From positions 1 through 47,384 of the forward strand of contig JAHQVK010000008.1 of NCBI GenBank assembly GCA_019634385.1: a DNA stretch of 47,384 nucleotides. The letters run 5' to 3'. The notes under the pieces are model-generated. The model did not search any database and was not told the DNA's origin. It was given only the letters and a program-made list of their open reading frames with translations. A program made the translations under genes and the position numbers. Positions 41,367 to 47,384 of the stretch are shown here, piece after piece. This DNA comes from Myxococcales bacterium (GTDB lineage: Bacteria > Myxococcota > Kuafuiibacteriia > Kuafuiibacteriales > Kuafuiibacteriaceae). How positions within the stretch are numbered: the first letter of the stretch is position 1; each line of letters begins with the position of its first letter.

Positions 41367-43019
41367 TCAACGTAACAACGGCCAGTAAATACGCAACAAA
41401 GTTCGGGCTGGACAGCCCCTCTTTTTGAGGCAAACTCGACCCGGCCCACTGACTGGCTCCAACCAAGCGGGTTGCTCCAAGCCAGTCCCAAGATCGGTCT
41501 GACTAGCAAACGCTTCGGAAGCCTCATCACCGAGCCCTTCCAGCATCAACACTACTTCTTCCGCTCGATAGCGATTCATAAGGGCCACAGAAGCAAACGG
41601 AGCGGAGCGCACGCCAAGGCACCGGCGCCCTTCTTCCAATGTCCGCGGAATACCCGCTGCCACCGCGTAGGCGGTGTGCTGATCAAAAGACAAGGCAACA
41701 TCAGCCGGTAGTACCAACTTCTTAGCCAACCCCTCCACCCAGACTTCAGCACCGTCAAGCCCTTCGAGCGTCTCTACATAACGGCTAGGTCGAGTATTGG
41801 TTGAGGGTCGTACCCTTACTCGCCTAACACATCGAGAGTCCCAGCGGCGCCCCTCAGCGCGAACTGATGGCTCTAGCCAAAAGTGAGCTTGGTTAGATTC
41901 CAGAATCGGTTCGGCTATCTCTTCAACTACCGATGGCAGCGGCTCCGTATACCAACAAGCCCCCTCTCGGCGGGCTTGAACCAACGGGCGACACACAACA
42001 TGACCGGCCGACGTCCCTTTCCATCCAAAAGAGACCATCTGCACCAAAAGCCGATCTGCGTCTATTTCAACCCAATTAAATGATGGCCACAACCGAGCTG
42101 TATTATTGGTACCGGTTGGTCGCCATGGTTGGGCGATACCACAGCTTCCCGCAGAGACCAGCATGACATCTCCCTGTTCTCTACCAGTACCTTTTAATAG
42201 ACGCGCAGTGGCATAGTGTTTGTGCCCATGCAAGACCAGAACCGCCCGCTGTAAGCTGTGAAGCGTGGAAAGAGCAGTGCCAGCCCCCAATGCGGTCATG
42301 GTCAACTCTTCGCGGTCAGCATTCGCTACCAGTGAGGGGAGCACATGCTGAATAATCCACCGCATGGCTGCTGGGCGGTGAGAAGCCTCAATGTGCCCAA
42401 CATCTGTGAGAGGAGTCGGGACTAGATGATGATGTTGGAGAAACAGTACAGGCCAGTCCGTTGGAGTGTGAGCAATACGGGAGGCGGCATGTAAAAGATC
42501 TTCCTGTCGCAAAACCCCCCCAGCGCTGACTAACCCCCGCGGTAAATACGTAGAGTCATAGGCAATGACAGACATCGGTTGTCTGTGAAGCACCGGAGGA
42601 ACCACCGCGGATAGAAACGGCGTCTCAGTCCCATGCACATACACTCTACCCCGAAGAGCTTTAGCTAGATGCTCAAATAAGTCATCGCGATGTGGACCTA
42701 GTAAGCCCATCCGTCGCCGATCATGGTTGCCGGGCACAATGATCGTGGGCGCCGGTCCTCCGAGTGCCTGATCAAGCCGGTCCAACAATGAAACGAGCGC
42801 AGCTTCCACCCGATAAGGGTCAGCGCTTACGGTATCCACGACGTCGCCAGTGATCGCGAGAACATCACATTGTCGTCCCGTACGAGCTCTCGTCTTAGCC
42901 AGCGCTTCAACCAAGCCATCAAAAATGGGCGCCTGCTCCTGAACTGCACCCAAAAGATGGATGTCCGACAATTGGACAATAGTGGACACAACAGGCGCAC
43001 CATCCACGACTCGGAGCAA
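41367..43019 (-). CDS. Calcineurin-like metallophosphoesterase with extra C-terminal domain
   Basis: 550 residues. The phosphoesterase metal motifs are complete: QLSDIHLLG, AITGDVVDT, PGNHDRR and LVLHGHKH. This is the cyclic-nucleotide phosphodiesterase (CpdA/DUF-type) branch, with a possible substrate of cAMP or another phosphodiester. The last 240 residues (from about residue 310) form an additional domain rich in arginine and beta strands (WVEIDADRLLVQMVSFGWKG), which CpdA lacks. The start is a TTG at 43019, weakly supported. It is the first gene of the pair with FHA-TPR, so phosphorylation-state or nucleotide signalling is a natural guess. No cyclase is visible. Confidence 0.85.
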   Translation of the reverse strand: MLRVVDGAPVVSTIVQLSDIHLLGAVQEQAPIFDGLVEALAKTRARTGRQCDVLAITGDVVDTVSADPYRVEAALVSLLDRLDQALGGPAPTIIVPGNHDRRRMGLLGPHRDDLFEHLAKALRGRVYVHGTETPFLSAVVPPVLHRQPMSVIAYDSTYLPRGLVSAGGVLRQEDLLHAASRIAHTPTDWPVLFLQHHHLVPTPLTDVGHIEASHRPAAMRWIIQHVLPSLVANADREELTMTALGAGTALSTLHSLQRAVLVLHGHKHYATARLLKGTGREQGDVMLVSAGSCGIAQPWRPTGTNNTARLWPSFNWVEIDADRLLVQMVSFGWKGTSAGHVVCRPLVQARREGACWYTEPLPSVVEEIAEPILESNQAHFWLEPSVRAEGRRWDSRCVRRVRVRPSTNTRPSRYVETLEGLDGAEVWVEGLAKKLVLPADVALSFDQHTAYAVAAGIPRTLEEGRRCLGVRSAPFASVALMNRYRAEEVVLMLEGLGDEASEAFASQTDLGTGLEQPAWLEPVSGPGRVCLKKRGCPARTLLRIYWPLLR

Positions 43020-43162
43020 AGTCCAAACCCAAGATCCCCATCACAAACCGGTTTGGCACCCTCTTGGTGCACAATTGTCACAAAAACCAGCTTCCGAAGA
43101 AGATCTCGGTGCGATCTAGCCAATGGTTGAGAGACCGGCGCCAGCATGATGAACTCAAATCC

Positions 43163-43606
43163 ATGTCGACGCTGGTAGAAACCATTAAAGCTCAAATCAA
43201 GGTGGCTATGAAAGCCAAGGATGACCTCACCAAAAACATCCTGCGCGTAGCCCTAGGCGAAATTCAGAAGGCGGAATATACCGGTGACGGAGACATCACA
43301 GACGAAGCTGGCCACAAGATCATTCGAAAAATTATAGCCTCCAACGAGGCCACCATCGAGGCCTCACCTTCCGATGAGACCAAAGCTGACTTAGCGAAAG
43401 AGAATGTAGTGTTATTGGCCCTCGTACCCACGCAGCTGAGCGTCTCCCAGATTGCCGAAGCCCTAGTGCCAATACAAGAGGCTCTCAAGAGTGCTCCCTC
43501 AGACGGTCCTGCGATGGGTATGGCCATGAAGCACCTCAAATCCGTCGGCGCAGCCGTTGATGGAGACTCCGTACGCGCCGCGCTATCACAAATTCGGAGC
43601 AAGTAG
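43163..43606 (+). CDS. GatB/YqeY-domain protein
   Basis: 147 residues, the usual YqeY length. MSTLVETIKAQIKVAMKAKD opens the helical bundle, LRVALGEIQKAEYTGDGD continues, and the C-terminal tail-domain motif PAMGMAMKHLKSVGAAVDGD matches the family. YqeY domains resemble the tRNA-binding tail of GatB but act in unknown ways. The frame's earlier ATG at 43064 adds 33 unrelated residues, so the start is set at 43163. The next gene begins two bases after its stop, which links it to the ABC transporter operon. Confidence 0.85.
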   Translation: MSTLVETIKAQIKVAMKAKDDLTKNILRVALGEIQKAEYTGDGDITDEAGHKIIRKIIASNEATIEASPSDETKADLAKENVVLLALVPTQLSVSQIAEALVPIQEALKSAPSDGPAMGMAMKHLKSVGAAVDGDSVRAALSQIRSK

Positions 43607-43608
43607 CT

Positions 43609-44340
43609 TTGATCGAACTCATTGAGGTCACTAAAACCTATATCGGGCCCAACCAAACAAACATCCGCGCCGTTGATAGTGTCAGTTTGCAGGTGGAAGA
43701 CGGTCAAACTTTGTGCCTCATCGGAACCAGCGGCTCGGGCAAGACAACAGCAATGAAGCTAGTCAATCGGTTGATCGAACCCACTTCGGGCACCATTCGA
43801 GTCAATGGCCGCGACGTCCGAGAACATGACCTCATTCAACTTCGGCGACAGATCGGGTATGTCCTTCAGTTCGGTGGACTTTTCCCCCATCAAACCGTAG
43901 CGGAAAACATTGGTCTATTGTGCCAAATGGATGGATGGACCAAGCAACAAACGCTAGAACGGGTACGGAGCCTACTACACATGGTTAATCTCCCATACGA
44001 GTCATATGGTTCAAGATATCCGGTCGAGCTTTCCGGCGGCCAGCGACAGCGGGTCGGTGTGGCTAGAGCGCTATCCCTCGACCCACAGTATTTGCTGATG
44101 GACGAACCCTTCGGTGCCTTAGACCCGATAACTAGGCATCAACTCCATGACGAATTTCTTGAGATCAAACAAAAGGTTCAAAAAACCACTATCCTCGTGA
44201 CCCACGATATCAAAGAGGCATTCATCCTGGGTGACCTCATCGGTGTCATGGATCAGGGTCGGTTAGTCCAAATAGGTTCAACAGAAGATATTCAGGCCAG
44301 TACAGACCCTTTTATTCAATCCTTGTTACACAATGTATAA
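43609..44340 (+). CDS. Osmoprotectant/glycine betaine ABC transporter ATPase (OpuCA/ProV-like)
   Basis: 243 residues. Walker A GTSGSGKTTAM, Q-loop LQFGGLFPH, signature LSGGQRQRVGVARAL and Walker B YLLMDEPFGALD are all present, and LVTHDIKEAFILGD is the switch histidine. This is the ATPase of a quaternary-amine uptake system. The C-terminal CBS pair present in OpuCA/ProV is absent, as in OsmV-like short forms of this type. The start is a TTG at 43609, with GGAG about 10 bases upstream. It overlaps the next gene by 8 bases. Confidence 0.92.
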   Translation: MIELIEVTKTYIGPNQTNIRAVDSVSLQVEDGQTLCLIGTSGSGKTTAMKLVNRLIEPTSGTIRVNGRDVREHDLIQLRRQIGYVLQFGGLFPHQTVAENIGLLCQMDGWTKQQTLERVRSLLHMVNLPYESYGSRYPVELSGGQRQRVGVARALSLDPQYLLMDEPFGALDPITRHQLHDEFLEIKQKVQKTTILVTHDIKEAFILGDLIGVMDQGRLVQIGSTEDIQASTDPFIQSLLHNV

Positions 44341-45949
44341 CCCACTCATATATATACCATCATACACAGCACGAGCCGTGTGGGTCGGACTACTTAGTAT
44401 ATGCGGTATACACGTTGGGTTGCCAGCGGCCGCACAAGAAATCTCTCGACCGTTGGTCGTCGCTAGCAAAAATTTTACCGAATCTCGTATTTTAGGCGAA
44501 ATTATTGCGCAACATATAGAGCAAAACTCTACTTACAAAGTTGTTCGCAAACATGGATTGGGAGGCACGCTGCTATGCTTTTCTGCTCTGCAGCACGGCG
44601 GTGTTGACATCTATGTCGAGTATACCGGGACTGGTTGGGCCACAATCCTCAAGAATTCTCAAAAAATCACCGACCCGCTTCAAACGTTTTTACTCGTCCA
44701 GCGCCAATTTAGAGAGCAGTACGCAATTGAGTGGCTTGCACCGTTTGGACATAACAACAGCTATGGAATTGCTATGCTTGAGTCAAAAGCAAAAGCAATG
44801 GGCATCCGCAACTTATCAGACCTCGCGAAGCATGCTCCCAACCTCAAATTAGGAGTGAGCCTAGAGTTTCTTCACCGAGCAGATGGATATCCAGGTCTTC
44901 AGCAGTTTTACGGACTTAACTTTGCTCAAGTGCGTGGTATGGAACATAGTCTCGCGTATCCTGCTCTTCAATCCGAAGAGGTTGATGTCACCGATGTCTA
45001 CACAACAGATGGTAATCTCAAACGCTACGCCTTAGTTGCACTTACGGATGATCAGCTCTTCTTCCCGCCATACACAGCGGCACCTATCGCCCGCATCCAA
45101 ACCCTCAGAGAATATCCAAAATTACGAAAACTACTCCAACAACTAGCTTTTCGTTTATCTGAGGAACGGATGCAGACACTCAACTTTGCCGTAGAAGATC
45201 AAGGACTCGACTTTGCGGTTGTGGCCAAACATTTCATCCAAGAAGAAAATCTCATCCCAAGAAACCGGGGAGTTTCTTCTCAAATCACTCCTGAACCAGA
45301 TCCTGCCACCTCAATACTACAGGTGCAGAACGACCAAATTCTCAACCTTATTGTAGAACACCTCACCCTCACCGGCATCGCTGTCGGACTCGCTATCATC
45401 TTTGCACTTCCGTTAGGAATTATTGTCGCCCGGTATAAATCAATCGGTCCGATCGCGCTCGGTATTGCTGGGGTCATTCAGACCATACCTAGTTTGGCCC
45501 TGTTAGCCCTCATGATTCCCATTCCTGGTCTGGGCCTCGGGTACAATGCGGCCATTGCTGCCCTATTTCTTTATGCTATCCTTCCAATTCTTCGGAATAC
45601 TTACACCGGAATAGCAGGAGTAGATGCCCAACTTATCGAGGCTGCACGGGGATTGGGACTGACTGAACGTCAGATACTATGGCACGTCCAGCTTCCTCTT
45701 GCTGTACCCACGATTATGGCCGGCATTCGAACATCAACCGTGATCAGCATCGGAGTCGCAACCCTAGCTGCGTTCATAGGTGCTGGCGGCTTGGGTGAGT
45801 TAATTATTACCGGACTGCAACTCAATGATCACACTCTTGTACTAACCGGGGCAATCCCCGCCGCCCTCCTCGCTCTGCTGGTTGATAGTTCTTTAGGACT
45901 CACGGAGCGTTGGGCTACGCCTCGTGGCCTTTCATCCCCGGCGCCCTAG
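44333..45949 (+). CDS. Osmoprotectant ABC transporter, substrate-binding protein fused to permease
   Basis: 538 residues. A signal-like hydrophobic start is followed at about residues 40-310 by an OpuCC/OsmF-type binding protein (LVVASKNFTESRILGEIIAQ; VDIYVEYTGTGW; EEVDVTDVYTTDG). The C-terminal 210 residues are an ABC permease (LTLTGIAVGLAIIFALPLGI; EAARGLGLTERQILWHVQLP with the EAA loop; TLAAFIGAGGLGELIITG). Natural fusions of binding protein and permease occur in this family, usually permease first; here the order is binding protein then permease. Together with the preceding ATPase it forms a complete importer. Its TAG stop (45947-45949) is created by the border of a family 1 repeat. Confidence 0.93.
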   Translation: MYNPLIYIPSYTARAVWVGLLSICGIHVGLPAAAQEISRPLVVASKNFTESRILGEIIAQHIEQNSTYKVVRKHGLGGTLLCFSALQHGGVDIYVEYTGTGWATILKNSQKITDPLQTFLLVQRQFREQYAIEWLAPFGHNNSYGIAMLESKAKAMGIRNLSDLAKHAPNLKLGVSLEFLHRADGYPGLQQFYGLNFAQVRGMEHSLAYPALQSEEVDVTDVYTTDGNLKRYALVALTDDQLFFPPYTAAPIARIQTLREYPKLRKLLQQLAFRLSEERMQTLNFAVEDQGLDFAVVAKHFIQEENLIPRNRGVSSQITPEPDPATSILQVQNDQILNLIVEHLTLTGIAVGLAIIFALPLGIIVARYKSIGPIALGIAGVIQTIPSLALLALMIPIPGLGLGYNAAIAALFLYAILPILRNTYTGIAGVDAQLIEAARGLGLTERQILWHVQLPLAVPTIMAGIRTSTVISIGVATLAAFIGAGGLGELIITGLQLNDHTLVLTGAIPAALLALLVDSSLGLTERWATPRGLSSPAP

Positions 45950-46130
45950 CAGCCTGTTGATCTAGCCCTGCACACATCTATCGGCCGGTCTTTCCGTTAA
46001 ACGTCCTGACCACTAAAAGTCTCTCCTCGGTCACGTACCGCCAGGTACGCTCGCCTCGTCGTCAGAGCGTTTCACGAAAAGCCTGGCTCGATAGCCAGCT
46101 ACACACATGGCTAAATCAACAGGCTGCTAG
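45946..46130. repeat. Family 1 palindromic repeat, full-length copy 1c
   Basis: 185 bases, CTAGCAGCCTGTTGATC to AAATCAACAGGCTGCTAG. It can fold along its whole length: outer arms GCAGCCTGTTGAT/ATCAACAGGCTGC, inner arms GTTAAACGTCCTGAC / GTCAGAGCGTTTCAC, and an apical hairpin CGTACC-GCCA-GGTACG-type (CGTACCGCCAGGTACG). It carries no ORF. The TA inside each terminal CTAG would be the duplicated target if the inserted unit is GCAGCC...GGCTGC. Its left border supplies the ABC gene's stop codon. Confidence 0.92.
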
Positions 46131-46319
46131 GGCCTGTCTTTGACGTCTAGACCGCGTTCTAACTTGTTTCCCATAATGTATGAGGACTCGGTGGCTTCGC
46201 ACCCTTGCGGGCCCCTCGGACCGGTACATCCAGTACCCTCCCTCCGGGTCAGAACCTTCACACACACTGGATATGGCGTCAGCTCCGCAGCCGGAGGGTA
46301 AAGATACGCCCTGGTGTAG
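46127..46319. repeat. Family 2 palindromic repeat, long copy 2c, abutting family 1
   Basis: 193 bases from CTAGGGCCTGTCTTTGAC to GTAAAGATACGCCCTGGTGTAG. It shares its left CTAG with the right border of the family 1 copy, so one element inserted exactly into the end of the other. Blocks shared with the copy at 23985 include GACCGCGTTCT, CTTGTTTCCCA, CGGTGGCTTCG and GTAAAGA. The right border lies 3 bases from the stop codon of the minus-strand glycosyltransferase. Confidence 0.88.
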
Positions 46320-46321
46320 GC

Positions 46322-47384
46322 CTATTGGCTATTCCGTGCTTCAAGGACCTCTATAAGCCGCACGGCCGTATGCTTCCAACTCACCAAACCTTGAGCTTTC
46401 GCGATAGCTGATGGAGGTAAGGGACCGTTTTCTTTCTCGGTCGATAACGCCGCCATTAGGGCCTCGGCCAAAGCTTCCGGCGTGCGTTCCTTCACGATAA
46501 AGGCAACCTGATGCTCAGGATATAAGGTCGTCAAGCGCTCTACCCCTTGTACGTTAAAGGTCACAAAACGTCGACCGACCGACGCATATTCAAGCGTTTT
46601 CATCCCTGGGATCCCCTCCCGCACATTTACACATATATCGGCAGCACGCAGGACATCTATGGCCTTCTCGTGAGAAGTTGCGCCCAACCATACAATTCCC
46701 TTATCTCCGGTTCTCGACTCAAAGAACAATCGCTGAGGACCATCACCAGCGACCACCAGCAGCGGCTTCTGCGATAGTCGAAGAAGAGCCGCTTCGAGAA
46801 GATCAAATCGTAACTCCATCGCCAGCGTTCCGGCGAAGCCGATTATCAATCCGTCCGCAGGAAGGCCTAGGCGCTCCCGTGCCAGCACTCTATCCCCTGC
46901 AATGGCAACATCTATGTCTGCGCCATTTTCAACAACCAGAGTCTGACTAGCTCCCAGTTGTTCCCGCCCATGTTGCTCAGTGTTCGTATCCACCGCCACC
47001 AATAAACCATCCCTGAGTATCTCTTGTTGTACTCGTTGAACAGCCCGAACCTGCCACTCCTTGCGTCCACGGTGACGTAGCTCGTCAAGCAAGCAACCAT
47101 TAAGTTCAAAGACCAGCGGCAAACGTAAGCCCCTCAATGTCCATGGTACCATCGAGGAACTGGCTGAGAGCCGAACATAGCCAACCTGAGGCCGAAACTG
47201 TACATACGCATACACCGACAAGGAGGCTAAAACCGCCTCCAATCGCATGCCAGGGCGAATCCACGAAGGTGGCTTTATCTGCATTACTCCCGGGATCCGG
47301 TCTATATTCCCACCAGCAACAAGACATACTTCATGTCCCATCTGCGACCATTCTTTGACTATCGCGAGGACATGACGAGCACCA
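46322..47384 (-). CDS. Glycosyltransferase family 4 protein (5' end outside window)
   Basis: A GT-B glycosyltransferase missing its first residues; the frame is open through the end of the window, and upstream of the ATG at 47341 the codons read GARHVLAIVKEWSQ, the usual N-terminal G-x-x-R-H helix. At least 353 residues are visible. The C-terminal donor-binding half shows IIGFAGTLAMELRFDL, VVAGDGPQRLFFES, GIVWLGATSHEKAIDVLRAAD and the nucleotide-sugar motif EGIPGMKTLEYASVGRR (the E-x7-E pair). It should transfer a sugar from a nucleotide donor, for surface polysaccharide or glycolipid. No other polysaccharide gene is in view. Confidence 0.9.
   Translation of the reverse strand, partial: GARHVLAIVKEWSQMGHEVCLVAGGNIDRIPGVMQIKPPSWIRPGMRLEAVLASLSVYAYVQFRPQVGYVRLSASSSMVPWTLRGLRLPLVFELNGCLLDELRHRGRKEWQVRAVQRVQQEILRDGLLVAVDTNTEQHGREQLGASQTLVVENGADIDVAIAGDRVLARERLGLPADGLIIGFAGTLAMELRFDLLEAALLRLSQKPLLVVAGDGPQRLFFESRTGDKGIVWLGATSHEKAIDVLRAADICVNVREGIPGMKTLEYASVGRRFVTFNVQGVERLTTLYPEHQVAFIVKERTPEALAEALMAALSTEKENGPLPPSAIAKAQGLVSWKHTAVRLIEVLEARNSQ

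Noticed and set aside
42827-43195. Minus-strand 122-residue ORF
   Set aside because: It lies over the start of the metallophosphoesterase in another frame and over yqeY on the other strand; a shadow.
46205-46411. Plus-strand ORF of 68 residues over the family 2 repeat
   Set aside because: It starts within the repeat and runs antisense to the glycosyltransferase end; no support.

Overview
The window is a chromosomal stretch of a Gram-negative bacterium with moderate GC content. It encodes an Omp85 outer-membrane protein, a TamB/AsmA-type giant, a lipoprotein and several outer-membrane or periplasmic proteins. It also has a set of families typical of Myxococcota and other former Deltaproteobacteria: a DUF4388 (PATAN)/PilZ/J-like/TPR protein, a TPR plus double cyclic-nucleotide-binding protein, FHA-TM-TPR, stand-alone MshEN (GspE N-terminal) domains, HEAT-repeat proteins and paired ArsA-like ATPases. 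I infer a myxococcotal or Bradymonas-like lineage; the sequence gives no rRNA or tRNA to confirm it.

Layout. 1-5.0 kb: repeats, a PIG3-type quinone oxidoreductase, a small cytochrome c, an RNase Z-like protein overlapping trpF, and a divergent ribD-like deaminase. 5.0-13.6 kb: a nearly continuous minus-strand array coding, in transcription order, HEAT repeats, FecR-like/MshEN, TPR-cNMP-cNMP, GreA/B-like protein, membrane lipase, two ArsA-like ATPases and a TPR lipoprotein. 14-16.8 kb: the large plus-strand DUF4388 protein. 16.8-23.7 kb: a second minus-strand array coding coiled coil, acidic/MshEN protein, MinD/FlhG-like ATPase, HEAT repeats, RluA-type pseudouridine synthase and three small envelope proteins. 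23.7-24.8 kb: repeats and a PilZ protein. 25-36 kb: a TamA-like Omp85 and a TamB-like protein flank a plus-strand pair, a PhaE-PhaC-like fusion and acetyl-CoA synthetase. 36-47 kb: YccF, PspA, an outer-membrane-like protein, an EgtC-like protein, FHA-TPR, a metallophosphoesterase, YqeY, an osmoprotectant ABC transporter and a partial glycosyltransferase.

Four signals stand out. (1) Three families of small palindromic repeats sit on TA/CTAG targets, as expected of IS630/Tc1-type nonautonomous elements. In two families the element end plus the duplicated TA rebuilds a TAG stop codon, and four host stop codons lie exactly on element borders. (2) The adjacent ArsA-like ATPases carry complementary damage: one keeps the signature lysine but has Arg for the P-loop lysine, the other has Pro for the signature lysine but keeps the P-loop lysine. 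This implies an obligate heterodimer with one composite ATP site. (3) Several proteins keep a recognisable fold but have lost catalytic residues: the PhaC-like protein (Cys to Glu), the EgtC-like protein (Cys2 to Gly), the RibD reductase half and the J-like domain. (4) The two large minus-strand arrays share a composition (HEAT + stand-alone MshEN + SIMIBI ATPase), suggesting parallel signalling or localisation modules.

No CRISPR array, rRNA, convincing tRNA, prophage or intact insertion sequence was seen.
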